Source: Rhytidiadelphus loreus (taxonomy: Eukaryota; Streptophyta; Bryopsida; Hypnales; Hylocomiaceae). Taken from it: 64,000 bases of DNA. This document shows, piece by piece, positions 47,180 through 60,053 of the stretch (its first letter is position 1; each line of letters opens with the position of its first letter). The stretch spans positions 46,789,087 through 46,853,086 of the forward strand of contig OX344762.1 of the NCBI GenBank assembly GCA_947034895.1, read 5' to 3'. The notes beneath the pieces are model-generated. The model was given only the letters and a program-made list of their open reading frames with translations. It was not told the DNA's origin and did not search any database. Made by a program: the position numbers and the translations under genes.

Positions 47180-47835
47180 AAATGATGTAAGCGGGTTGGG
47201 ATCCCTATGCAAAATCCACTATAATTACCCTATTCAATAAAGACTATCTTCTTTGAACCGAGGCCGCGCTTTCATTTGCGCCCCTCTTCTTCCCGTGCAT
47301 GGCCGCGCATCCAGATTCGTGAATTGTTTTCCTCTTGGCCACTTTGCCCCAAACCCAAGTGGCCATGTGATGTGTCTTTGTGATCCCCCACAAACTATAA
47401 GAGTCATCCACGCCTCGCACAACAAATGGCGCTTAGAGCTGTTTTTCCTCTGCTCCCCGTGCATGGCCACGCATGCAGATCCAGACATTGTTTTTTTCTT
47501 GGCCACTTTGCCCAAAACCCGAGTGGCCAATTGAATGTTCTGTGTGTGTGTGATCCACCCCAACTGTTGGATGTAAGCGGGTTCGGATCCCTATGCAAAA
47601 ACCACTATAATTACCCTTACTATTGAATGTAGACTGTCTTCTTTACACCGAGGTCGTGCTTTCATTTGCACCGCCCCCTCTTCTCCCGTGCATGGCCGCG
47701 CATCCAGATCCGTGAATTGTTTTCCTCTCGGCCACTTTGCCCCACACCCAAGTGGCCATGTGATGTGTCTTTGTGATCCACCCCAAATTGTAAGAGTCAT
47801 GCACGCCTCGCACAACAAATGGCGCTTAGAGTTGT
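47180..47835. repeat. Tandem repeat of about 0.4 kb with internal GGCCACTT hairpins
   Basis: Segments 47229-47430 and 47627-47835 are near-identical (GTGCATGGCCGCGCATCCAG, CACGCCTCGCACAACAAATG). A shorter version lies at 47440-47620. Each holds TGGCCACTTTG...CAAGTGGCCA, a small hairpin with about nine paired bases, once per unit. Confidence 0.8.
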
Positions 47836-50744
47836 TTTGGAACTTTCTTTCAGGTAGCCCGCTCTAAGAAGGTACGGAATGGATATGATTTCGTCCTAAA
47901 CTGGACCCCTCCAACTTTGATTGAATCGAGGAAAAGGTGTTTTTATCACAGGAACCCATCATTGTTGCAGGATTTCATCCCCCCGGCTACCATTTTCGGT
48001 CGGATTTCATTCAGACTTGGGAGCTCTGAACCGCCATTTTAATGGAATACCGCCATTTTAACGAAATTCCCCATAAGTATGGATCCCCGATTTTCCTCTA
48101 GTGATACTCATCCGGGCTTTGGAAACGCGATTTTGTCAAGGTGCAACTCGAAAAGTAGTAGATCTAGATTGGCAATTCTACATTGGGATTCAAGTTCACT
48201 AGGTTGATGTCGGACGGGCTGGTCTTCAGATCGTAGGATCCATACCAATTCCAAAAAAATTGAAGTCAGATCGTCAATTGAACTTCAGAATTTTTTTTCA
48301 AATCATGATTCCAACAATTCTTGTTCAAAGTTGAGAATCCAGCAGTTCTTCTTCAATCTCATGAATCCAGCAGTTCTTCTCCAATCTTGTGAAATAACCG
48401 ATCCGTTGTTCAATGTCATAAACCTCTGGGTAGGCCTATCTTTTATTCAAGATCGGAAACTACTATCTAGTTCACAAGTTGTGGTCTCCTTAAGAAAACA
48501 GTTGTGGCCGATATCTTGTGTGAGGAAGTTGATGTCTTGGACTATGTGTTGTCTTCGACCCAAAATTTTCTGTACGAGGAAGGTGCTGTGTTGGAATTTT
48601 GGAGGTGTCGATGACTCCTCCAAATTCATAGTCGGATTCGACGGGTCTTTCTTGGATAGTCATCGGGACCCCTCAATTTTTGATACTTTGTGCCATCAAA
48701 ACCAACTTGTTCCGTCCGCTTAAGACTGGAAAGTTAAGTTTTAAATTTGAGCTGTCGGATCCAGTTGAAGAAGACTGGAAAATGAAGTTTCACATTTGAG
48801 CTTTTGGATCCATTAGATGAGGAAAGTCAGCCTTTGAGCTAGGTTTTGTGCTAGATTTTGATCATGTCTAGGTGTTTTCAATTGAGCATAGTGTAGTGTT
48901 TGCAATTACTCTTGACTTGATCATGTAGATTCCTGAATGAATGAATGACAAAGAAAAATTGGCCCGGGGAAGACACTCCTCACATTTTAGCAACCCATGT
49001 GCGGTGGAAAAACTAATACATGTAATACATCGGTAAATTTAATTTTTTTTTCAAAAAAAATTATGGATAGATTTTACAACTTTAAAAGTTTATGTTTTGA
49101 ATTATTGGTATTTTTTTTATGCTAATAGTAATTAGTTATAAAGTTTTTAAGAAAAAAGATACACTGTAAAGTTGAAAATAACTTTCACACCTCTATATTA
49201 TGTGTGGAAAAAAAATTTGAAAAATGATTTTTTTTTTAATAGAATAGCTTTCTATTGAAAGTTTATTTTGGTTGAATATTGATGCAATAGTCATCTTCAT
49301 GTGAGCTCTATAAATATTTTAGTTGGAGAATATGCCATTTTAGTTCATTTTTCAACCCTTTCTAGACAATATATCTTATGTTATTTGGAATTGAAATTTT
49401 TGTCAATAGAAACCTTTAGTCATTGTTAAACAAAGCTCAAAATTTTAGGATGAAATTATAGTTAATTCAAAAGTAAATAGGGGGTCAAAAAATCACTTTG
49501 CCACACGTGGGTATCCCAAATGTAGTGAGAATGTCCTCCCCTAGAAAATTGGAGGGTGTTGTTCTTGCTTTCGAAATGACCGTCGGATCCGACAGTCCAA
49601 GAGTGCTAGTTTGTTGGACCCCTCTTAATTTGATCCTTGTTTACTAGATTGTGTTTTTTGTGGCACCAGATTGTGTTTTCTCGTCTTGTCAATTATTGTC
49701 TAGAGAATTTATTTTTTCAAGTAATCTCTTGAGATTTGGTGCTTCAATGATGGCCAACGACCAGCTCTTCCCGAATTAACTCGTCAATGTTTTATGATGT
49801 TCTTGTTTTATGAGTTAAAGAATTCACGGAGATCTTATAGGTTCAAATCCTACAAGTAGCATTTTAGGGGGGTCTAGTGGTTTGCGCCCAAGCCACCGTC
49901 AGATCCAACGGTGGCTTAGACTAAAACGTCTACACCCCCCATAAATCCTACTTGCATGATTTATTTATTTATTTATTTAGGGGACACAATCGCATCATTT
50001 TCACTCCCATTGGTAGTTGAGCTTGTTTGGCTTTATTATTAAGAGATTTTTCAGTTTAGTTGTTTAAAGTACTTATGATTTATGATTTTATGCATCAGAT
50101 GTTGGTAATTAGTATTCCGTGACTACATTTTGGAGACTTAGTGCTAAGGCAAATTTGTATGAAAATGGTTCATAAAAAACATTGAAATAAGCGTCCATGT
50201 AACTCACGGGTGTCCTTGCCTATGACCGTGTATAAAAAAGAGGCTCTTGACCATCTTAGTTTTCTAATAAATGTCCATGTCACCTTGTGACCATCCTCTT
50301 TAAGTCTCTCTATGACCATCTTTGATGGTCTATGACTGTCTTTCTTGTAGTCTAATGTGAAATGAATGTTCATAGAAAAATTGTCTCTGAATGTGCAAAA
50401 ATTGTTGGTCAAAATATGCACATACTTTTGATTTAAAAATGAATATGAAAATCAATGAAGTGTTTTGTAGATACACATGATGTTATTTTTCATGTAATAC
50501 TTATACATAAAAGGATAGGAAATGATTGATTTTGATATGAATAGAATTACAATTGCTTAGAGAAGATTTTGGGATTCAATTCCAGTCTTGACTTTGGACT
50601 TGATATTTATTTTATCATAAACCCAATTCTTTAGTCTATGTTCAATTTAGGGATATTTCTTGTAATTTTAAGGCTCTTTGCTCTTCTACAATTATGATCA
50701 TCTAATTGAAATTGAGTTCATGTAATTTGATGATTGCATAATAG
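47836..50744. other. AT-rich region with short duplications and a MITE
   Basis: No gene is supported. At 48300-48400 GAATCCAGCAGTTCTTCT is repeated, and at 48722-48815 a block of about 50 bases (AAGACTGGAAA...GGATCC) is duplicated. A frame at 48331-48723 spans these repeats and looks non-coding. The 582-bp MITE (48963-49544) and several GTCRGATCCRAC palindromes lie here. Confidence 0.45.
48963..49544 (+). mobile_element. hAT-type MITE, copy 1, 582 bp, 8-bp target duplication
   Basis: The ends are CCCGGGGAAGACACTC and, inverted, CTAGGGGAGGACATTC. AAAATTGG flanks both sides (48955-48962 and 49545-49552). An 8-bp duplication is the hAT signature. The interior is AT-rich and non-coding. The same element in opposite orientation is at 60317-60898. 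Confidence 0.9.
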
Positions 50745-53474
50745 GAAAGGCGTGGAGGTAGTAGTTCAGGACCTATTCTGTAGGTTGAAAACTTGTTAGT
50801 TACTCATGGAGAAGGACCTTCTAAGTCATTCACACCGGTAAATACACCTATGGATGTCTCTAGTGACACAAAAGAGGACAAAGCCAAGAAGGAGGATGTG
50901 GTAAGTTTCTATGATGTCATGGATGCCGTAGATTGAGCAGTAGATGCTTTCGAGAACTCAATACTGAGTCGGGTGAGTGACACTAGGGCATGCACACGTC
51001 ACGAGCACTTGGCTAGAATCATGATGAGGGATAGGGATAGGAATAGGCCAATGAGGTTTATGTCTCCTGAGAGTTCTGAGACTGAGTGTAGTTCAGACAA
51101 TCAAGTTTCCATCACTATAGATGATCCAACGATGGAAGACTTATGTTAGTATGATTGTAGCACAATTCAGGGTAGACAGAAGGTTGTTATCATTCACCTT
51201 AGTTGCGACTTGGAGGTGGATGTTAACATTGATTGATTCCAATTGATTGAAATCATTTTGTGCATATAGTGAAGTAGACCCTTGCATGTCTAATACTCAT
51301 TTCTGTATACCTTTTTTGAAACCATCAATGGTTAAACACTACCATGTTATTCCATTTGAAGTCCTTCAATAATTGATCACAATTCTCAATGCATGCATTT
51401 CATTTTTAATTTGGATTCTGATATTCCAAGTCTATGACTGTAAATTTAATCTTTCTTGTACTGGTAGATGGATGCATCCCCTTCAGTTTTGTCATAGGAT
51501 GAGACCATACTTGAGACCCAAGACAACAATGACACCCCTCAGCCAGACATTAGTGGTGAAGATGAGGGGGGGTTCGTGGAAGACGAGGTGACGATAGATG
51601 TCTTGGAGGAAGAAGATGAAGGCTTGGATGAGGATGAATTGCGATCATACTACAAGGTGGATGCAGTCAAGACCATTGCAACTCTGAGGATGAAGACGGA
51701 GCATCTCTTTTGATTGCGGATCCCACTCTGTTGAATGGTGGCCATGCCTATGGTAAGGCCAACGCTTGTTTTTGACCCAAAGTTGTTTAAGATGGAGTTC
51801 AACAAATGATATCGAGATGGAGTTGCAATTTTTTATGTAACAACAACAAACAAAGCTGGAGAAGGTTCAACATTCACTGAGGAGGAGATGGAGGGATAGG
51901 ATCCATTGTGGAAAAAGAGAAATGACATCTTCAATGCCGAGGTTGAAGCCATGCCTGAGTTGAGGTTTCTAAAGAACCTAAAGTTCTTTGTTTGTGACAG
52001 TAATCACAAGCTCATTTTATGGATGAGTTTTATCATTAGAAACACTCCAAGGATTGGGACTACCATTCTGCTGTAGACTCAATTGTTTTGGATACCAAAA
52101 GAAAGACAGAGTTGGTCATGCATGTAATGCATGACATAAACAAGTGAGTATTTCATACAAACTTTGTGATGGAGAATTCAATTTGATTTTCATTTTGATT
52201 TAAGATTGTTTTATCTGGCATTCATACTATTAATATATATTGTTTCCATCAATTGCAGGTCTATAGAGGATTTGCATGTGAAAACCAACTTGGTCCATAC
52301 TTTATATCGCGTTCAAAAGTATGGACTTCTTCCCGTTGAGTAATTCAATGAGATGTTGAGGCCATTGGAGCTCAAATGATATGGGGTACCAAAATCAAAG
52401 AGGATTTGGTACGCTATGTCCCTTGAGGTCTTCACAACTTCTTTTTTTCAGATAAGAAAGTTTTAAGATCAAATTACTATGATTAATTTTGGCTTCAAAT
52501 TGAATGTGGTTATTCTAGTACATTTTGACTATAATTTGAATATGCTTTCTGTATTTGATTTTTACTTTCTTAATGCTTATTATTCTAATTTCTTCTTGTG
52601 ATTGGATTTGTGCAACAAGAAATATTCCAAGTAATGGATGCTGCAGTTTGAAAATACAATGAGATTTCACCACAAGAAGAGAAGATTCTTGAGGGTCTCG
52701 CGCATGTAATGAGAACTGGAGTAAAAGAAAAGACAAGGAAATTGAATGTAAAGATGATGAAGTTGGTCACGGTGGCCAATCTGGCTCTAAAGCTAGAATT
52801 TCTAGTAGAAGTATGTTTTGAATATACACACATTATCATTGAATGGCAATAATCATGGATGGAGTTCAAATTATAAGTTACATTGTGGATATTTTTGGAG
52901 CAAGTGGAGAAACATTGGAATGCAAATGAGGTCCTTAAGATGACTCTTGAGGAACTTCAAATATGGCCACTTGCAACACCACTCCTTTCCACAAGACCAA
53001 GTTTTTGAAGTGGTGTAACTCCTCGATGCCATCACGTGATGCTAGAAGGCTTCCACCGAGATCCGTATCAAAGATACTATTGGGCCCCTTCTTGAACAAA
53101 TGCATTTGGGATAAATGTTCCATTTGAAAGTGTTTTGATTTTGAGAATCTAAGAGTTTGTAATCAATAAAATTATGTATTCTATAAATTCTTGTAACACA
53201 ATATATATTTTTTGAAATTTCATAATTAACGTTTTTTATAGATTGAAGATGCAACCATTGAATACTTCAAGGAAGTAGTGGGACAACATCAACATCAACA
53301 TGAGCACTCCAATGCAACCCGAGACCTTGTCAGATTATCTAGAAGGGTGGAGGAGGAAGATCTGGAATCAAGGCTTCTTGGCTCATCTTAGAGGAACAAA
53401 CTACTTCAAGAAAAATGACAACTTCATGACTTACGAGGGTAGAAAACAAGCAGTGCGAAGAGTTCTTTTCTAGT
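50745..53474 (+). pseudogene. Third ParB-like gene, decayed
   Basis: Exon-like pieces separated by intron-like DNA lie at about 50745-50935, 50990-51150, 51468-51712, 51750-52145, 52260-52345, 52615-52810, 52900-53020 and 53235-53474. The key piece around 51970-52140 reads FFVCDSNHKLILWMSF and then, after a frameshift near 52035, DYHSAVDSIVLDTKRK and MHDINK. This matches the GxH turn and the following strand-helix of the two other ParB-like genes and of plant proteins I remember with DGNHR at this site. In-frame TAG, TAA and TGA stops all occur, so this copy is dead. An acidic N-terminal segment (51510-51650) is typical of such proteins. There is no methylase-like segment I can see. Confidence 0.5.
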
Positions 53475-55500
53475 ATGTCTCAATTACATTATAAAAACTT
53501 GATTCATAATATGTGAGCATTTTGCATTATGCAATGTCTTCGTTTCTGTTGGGTATATTTATTTTGAAAAAAAATTGAATACATAGGTGAGGTCAAAAAA
53601 CAGGGAGTCCTTGAGATACTTCTAAGACCACTGTCAGATCCGACAATGGTTGGAATGGTACTTGTTGGAACCTCTGAGCTAATTCCCTCTAAGTCCTAAA
53701 ATTAATTTTTTGGGGGATATTCAAAGTTCTTTATTGATGTAGTGTTGCATGAAGTTGAAATGGCATTTGGGCCTTCCTTGGTATATTGTTATTTATTGGC
53801 TCTGTCCTTTTGGATAGAGACTATAGCAATGACTTGCATTGACTTTGGTTTGTGAACTTTTTCAAATTTTATCTACTTCCCCATTCACACTACAGGTTAT
53901 CATATTTGAAATCCTAATTTTGCCTTTGAATGGAATCTCTCAGACTAAAGCAAACGGACTGCCTTCAGACTGAAACGAACAGATTGGCACGGAGGCGGAG
54001 AAGGTCTGCCTAGGCGGACAGGGAAGGGTTAGGTGGACTCTGCCCGTTTGTTTAATCTTTAAAATTTTAAAAATTTTAATTTTAATTTTTTTTTAATTTT
54101 TTGATTTTTTAATTTTAAATAATTTTAAACAATTTTAAATAGTTTTTTTAATTTTTTAATTTTTAAAAATTTTCAATTTCAATTTCAATTTTAATTTTTT
54201 AAAATTTTAATTTTTTAAAATTTTAATTTTAAAATTTTAAAATTTTAAAATTTTAAAACACTTCATTTGAAATTTATTAAAAACAAACTACTGAGCATTT
54301 TCAAAATTGGGTTTAATTAAAAGAAATCTAATAAAAATAAAAATAAATAAATAAATAAATAAATTTTAAACTATTAAAAAAAATTGAACATCTGTTGACA
54401 AGAACATTTTGGAAAAGTGGAGCATTTTCGAAAACATGAACATTTTGGAAGACAGTAGCATTTTGGAAGTTGTGGGTGAGAGGTAGATAAATAGATTAGG
54501 TTTAGACTAGGTTAAGGGAGACGTTAAAAAAAACCTCGAATTAATAGGGGGGTACTTTGTGGGGCCTGCTCCTGCGTGTTAGATTCCTTTTTGCAGCTCA
54601 TGCCTTGCCTCCAGCTCATGCCTTACCCCAGCTCGTGTCCTACCCCTTCTACCCCTTCTGTCTTTGCTGTCCCCGCCGAGCCTCCCTTCTCTCCCGTCCC
54701 TCATCTTCTTGTCCCTCCTCTTCATGTTGCTTCTTCACTCCCTCCCTCATGCACTCCTCCGTCCATCATCTCCATGTCCCGTCCCTCCCCCCCGCACTCC
54801 CCCTCCTCTCCCTATGGTCCCTCCCCTGCACTCTCCCTCCCTCCTACTTCCGTCCCTCTTCTCCCTGTCCTGTCTCTCCTCCTGTCCTTCACCCTCTTGT
54901 TGCTTCTGTCCCTCAGCCTCTTGCTCCAAATCGTAGCAAGCTTAAGGAGTGTAAACTTATCAATATTTGGTAAGTTTCAACACTATGTAGATCTTTTTGT
55001 ATGTTGTTTACTTTGCTTGAGTACGTACGTTATTTAGTTTGCTTGAGTGATAGGAACTCAGTGCATGTAAATGTTTGTAAATGGAAATTTTGTTGCTTAG
55101 TTTGTATGGAATTATGGATAATAGGAACTTGGGAATATGTAAACTTGTGTGTACATGCTTCAAGGGTTTGTGAGAATTCTTTTCAATTTGGTGTCTTTGT
55201 TATTTCATTGGGAATTTGTAGTAATAATTTTCACTTGGGAACAAAAACCCAAGGAATAACCTAGTGGTGGTTCTTTAGTTTGGGGAAAGGTCAAGTAGTC
55301 TATCGTTTTGTATCTAAGGTCACTTTTATGTAGGATTATTTCTCCATTTTATAAATCAATGTATAAAAGTTCTTTATAAATGTATTTGTGTGTGGTATGA
55401 TTGTATTCCCTATTATGACCTATACGAATAACAGTCCATAACCCATAGAAATATCTATAAACTTACGGTCACAGTCTTGTACTAGAATTTCTAATGTCAA
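53475..55500. other. Low-complexity AT-rich and CT-rich DNA
   Basis: 54050-54370 is almost pure A/T (TTTTAATTTT repeats), and 54600-54930 is a pyrimidine-rich tract (CCTCCC and GTCCCTC words) that produces Pro/Ser/Leu-rich open frames on several frames, none convincing. No other feature was found. Confidence 0.5.
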
Positions 55501-55514
55501 ATAGTCCAAGGTAT

Positions 55515-57118
55515 GTCAATTAGTCATGGCTCTTGTTCTATCGACTTAATCACATACACAGTACATATATATAGATATATTTTTGGTGTATATAAACACC
55601 TTTGTATAATTCTTTAATTACTTCTTCATATTTAATTCATTGTCAATTGGTCCAGTCACTGTTTACTTTAACCTAATTACTACTTATGCAGGGATGCAAA
55701 TATCAAAGTCTGTAATTGTCAAATTGTCTCAATATGCAGAGTATGCAAAGGTTGAGAGTTTGTCCATTAATCATAGGACAGGTCAAATAGTCTTGTCGAT
55801 TCTTCTTTTAAGCCCTTAGTTCTCAGTATGTCAATTAGACCAAGTTTCACAGTGCTCATTTACTATTGAATCAGCATCCTATTTGCTACTTTGTCAAATA
55901 GTCATTTGTCGATTGGTCTTACTACACTAATGCATAGCTGAGTGTATAGTCTCCGGCAGATGGTCAATTCGTCCAAGATTTCACACCAACAATTTAACAA
56001 GGCTACTGCTAATTGGTCAAATAGTCATGTGCATGGTCAAATAGTCATGTGTCAAATAGACTTGCTTATGGTAGCACCACAGGCAAACATATGTGTGATG
56101 GTAGTCAATTTGGCCAATTTCCTACACAAGGTTAGAATATAAATCACATACAAAGATTTCATACAGGGCAATTTGTCAAGTTGGTCAAGTTCACATTTCA
56201 ATTCACAATGAGGAGCACAAATAGATTCTATCTATAACATGCAATTGAGCTCCTTATACCTGCACTTGGTGTTCTCACACAACTTGGTCAATTAGTCATT
56301 TCAATTAAAACACCACAGATTGACCATTTCTCTTACTTTTAATTTCATTATAACCATAAATTATTTTAATATAACTTCCATAGACAATTTGACTACAACG
56401 ACAACCCTTTCAATAATTGGATTCAGTCTATTAGTCATAACAGATGCTTACGTTCCACAACCACTTAATACCAAGAATAGCCCTTAATTATAATTTTAAA
56501 CAACATTGTTCGACAATTAGACCTTAATCACACATGAATAAAAATCATCAATTACTGGCTAATTGATATTAAAATCAACAATCACTAACTTCTATCCATA
56601 TCAAGAAAATATTTTAATTATTATCAACGTTGTCTATTTGTCTCAGACAACAAACATATCTCAACTGGACTATTTGACCATTAATTCCACCATAAACACT
56701 GCCAATCACTGGCTATGGTTCTTTTTAACAAACTTAGCACCACTCTCTGGTTGCTGCTGTATCATAGATTAAAGTTACGTCCACTTGCTTGTAACTAGAT
56801 CACACACACTTGCTTTCTGTCTAATTGACCTTAACACCACATAAAACCAATCACTGGTTTATATAAATATTTCAAAGAACATGTTCTGTCCATTTGACCA
56901 TAATGAACTTAAACAACTAAATTACCAATCACTGGTAACACCAAAAATATTCACTCGACAATTAGACATAATCACAAAGACAGAAGTTTATTATAACAAC
57001 AGGTCCTTTAACAATTTGACAATTTGACAGAATATAGAATATACTTACCTGCTATTAGTCTTTATTCTTCTCGCCCAGTCCAGTCGTCTGCCACTTTTCC
57101 AGCACTTGTCGATTTGTC
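55515..57118. repeat. Dispersed 11-bp dyad GWCNAWTNGWC, cluster 1 (over 20 copies)
   Basis: Examples are GTCAATTAGTC (55515), GTCAATTGGTC (55642), GTCAAATAGTC (55782, 55893, 56016, 56036), GTCGATTGGTC (55908), GACAATTTGAC (56383), GTCTATTAGTC (56426), GACAATTAGAC (56512, 56957), GACTATTTGAC (56668), GTCTAATTGAC (56819) and GTCGATTTGTC (57108). The degenerate consensus is its own reverse complement. Sequence between copies is not repeated. No gene is visible here. Confidence 0.75.
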
Positions 57119-60053
57119 ACTAACTCTCCACAACCACCGTGTAGTCTAGCTTTTCAGTTTTTTATAGAACTTTTTCGATTTTCTATGACATTTTCTATAT
57201 TATTTATATATATTTTGAGTATTTAGTGTTAAAGTAGTCCAAAGTACACTAAAAGTTCCAAAAAGTACAAAGATACTTTAGTAAGTAGCCACAAATTAAT
57301 AGAAAAGGGCAAAAAAGCAAAATAAAAGTTAAAGTAAAAGTTCCAGAAAAAAAAAAATAAAGGAGATGAAGAAAAAGAAAAAGAAACAATAAAGATAAGG
57401 AAAGGGGAGGAAGTTAGGGTTTGGGGAGGTGCGATCGTGAAGCGCTGGTGCGCGATCTCCGAGTGACTCATCCAGCTTCCAATCTCCCCCCTCCCTGAAC
57501 TTAAATCCCTCTTTTTCCTCTCATCTCTTCTCCTCCTCTTCGTGCAGATTTTCATATTCCCTTGTGCGTACTTGCGCAGTTGTGCCTGTAATTTATGTGC
57601 TGTTTGTAATACATTGGTGCTTTTGTTCGTGTACAGTGGTGTATTTTGAGTGCTATAATCAGATGTCTGGAACTTTGTCCTGGGTGTACTGATGAAAACA
57701 TTATTGAGATTTGAGCACTTGGTGTGTCATGCAACCGACAGATTCACAATTTGTACTGGGGAAGTTTGCTAATTTGAGAGCGTGCAATTAATTGTTGACA
57801 ACCTTCTCCTCTCACAGTACCGGAATGGAAGTGTTGGTTGAGGAGAAGTACATTCTGAGGTTACAAATTCACTTACTTGTGAGCGTGAGGGTCTTTACTG
57901 CTAATTGGGATTGAGACTACAACTTTCTTTCAGAGCGTTGAATCGGGCGCTTGAGCGGGGCTATCCGTCGTCACTACACTGCACGGAGTGAGGGGAAGGG
58001 TTTGCGCTTTGGAATTGGGCACAATTGTGGTATGAATGTGGTGTTTGGAGGAGCTGGAGGCTTGATCGTTTTGGAATTTTGAAGACGGCTGTGAGTGAGC
58101 GGTGCCGTGGAGGTAGAGAACGGTAGATCTGAGAGAATTGATGAGGAGAAATCGGAGCTGTTGAACGGGAGAGGAAGGGATTAGAGAAAAGCTGTTGCAG
58201 GTTCATGAGAAGTGGAAAGGGATTAGTTGAGAGAGAGAGAGGGTGCATCTTCGTCGTTGTCTCCTGTTGTAAATTGATTTCCAAGAAGAAATGACGATTT
58301 GGAGTTGTAATAGGAACTAGTTCGGGACTGTATGGTGCAGAATCTTCAGCAGACAGGACGACTCAGAGAATTCGAGACTGGAGAATGCTACTTATGTGCT
58401 TGATTACCTCACGGGGAATCCAAGGAGTAATCTGAGAAATTTCAGGCTTTGTGTTTAAATTTATTGACGTGTATACTTCAATTGCTGACCCAATCATCAA
58501 TACGGCACTACTGTAGTAGTTATTTGGAAGATCATCGGTAATTGCATCATTATCAACAATCTGTTGCATGCATTTACCAAGTCCTGTGAAGAGCTAGCCA
58601 ACGTAAGTCGGAATGAGTCGGAGTAGCAGCAGTAATTTGATTATTTGATTCATTGTTCTTAAATTATTAATTGAATTTTTCTGACTGGTTTCGAATACTT
58701 CATGGTAGATTAGGGTATATATTGCATATGAGTTTTTGAATTACTGCATTTGGATATCATATGCAAAAGTTATTAATTTTTGAAGACAGACAATTTATAC
58801 AGATCCGAGGACTTGTTAAAACAATTAGAGGTGAAGATTTGAGTGTCAGATTTAGGGTTTTGATCTTTGGATTTAAAATTCCTATTGTAAATTATTTGGG
58901 TAGATTTTAATGATTTCTGATAGATCATAGTTTATTTAATCCGTTGGTTTTAAAATTATTATTTTTGGTTAGCGTATGTAAAGGTTATGGATTTTTGAAT
59001 TTGTCAAATTTTTACAGTCAAAAAGACCTACTGTCACAATTAAGATTAGGGATTTGGCTGTGAACTGAGGGTATTTGGTAAGGCATTTTCAAATTCTTAT
59101 TATAAATAATTTAATTAAATTTTGATTATTTATAATAAAACACAGAATATTTTGTTCATTAGCCTTGAAATTATTGTAATTGGGAATTTTATAAAAAAAT
59201 TATTAATTTTCAAAATACCTCTAATTTATACAAAACTAAAGGAACCTATTGCCAAACAATTAAGGGTTTGAGTTAGAGTTTTAAGTTTTAGATTAGGGTA
59301 TCTTAGGGTTTGGTAATAGATATAAGGTTATAGGTTAAAGTTAATTGTGTGTGGTAATAAGGTTGTATTTAGAGACTTAGAAGAAACTTACTAGTTAATG
59401 GTACTAGTATTTAATTGGGAATATTTATCAAGGGTTTTTAGATGCATGAAGCTTTACTATATATATTGAAATGGTTTTCTTTTGAAATGATTTGTAGGTA
59501 GTTGCTAATCCTTGATATTGGCCATATTGTCCTAGAGTTTTGGAGGTAACTTTTTGTAAGTATATCCTAAGCTCTTAAACTCTAAATCTTTTGAAATATT
59601 AAATATGTATATTTGTACTAGTTTCAAAATACTATAGTGGATTGTACTAAAGTCAAGTCCTGCATTGCATCCATACACAAGTCAGTCCAACTTGACATAT
59701 TGTCCCAGACATATTGCCATAAGCCCTAGAACACTAGACAGGACAGGGATGAGCATGCCGAGTCTTTTTATCTTATAATGGACAGTTGAGTGTTCTTGGG
59801 GGCATTAAGTGGGAATAAGAGTGAATTTTCATTATATTTCCAAAACTCAAGTAAATGGTGACATTTTGAACACGCACACTGACCTTACATAGATCATTCC
59901 CTAGCGTTTGAACTCGGTAGTATTTGGGATTGGATTCCAAAAACCTAGCTACACACCGCAGTACCAATCTCTGGCTACTGCCTTAACAACTAACCACTCT
60001 CCTAGCTAATTGACCTTCAATTAGTTTTTGTTCTTCGTACAATCACAGCTCCT
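57119..60053. other. AT-rich stretch between motif clusters, no gene supported
   Basis: A GC-richer patch at 57420-57500 and 57930-58260 gives minus-strand frames (57229-57555, 57961-58284) that are Ser/Phe/Pro-rich without a domain. From 58600 to 59600 the DNA is AT-rich with the words TTAGGGTTT and GGTTTTGA. I see nothing else. Confidence 0.4.

Larger units (their letters stand above)
48631..53649. repeat. Palindrome family with core GTCRGATCCRAC
   Basis: Copies are at 48631-48642 (GTCGGATTCGAC), 49582-49593 (GTCGGATCCGAC), 49893-49914 (CCACCGTCAGATCCAACGGTGG core) and 53628-53649 (CCACTGTCAGATCCGACAATGG core), with a half copy at 48754. They bracket the decayed ParB-like gene. There are few copies, so chance cannot be excluded for the 12-base cores, but the two 22-base versions are clearly related. 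Confidence 0.55.

Noticed and set aside
54557..55037. Overlapping Pro/Ser/Leu-rich frames
   Set aside because: They arise from a pyrimidine-rich simple tract and are open in three frames at once.
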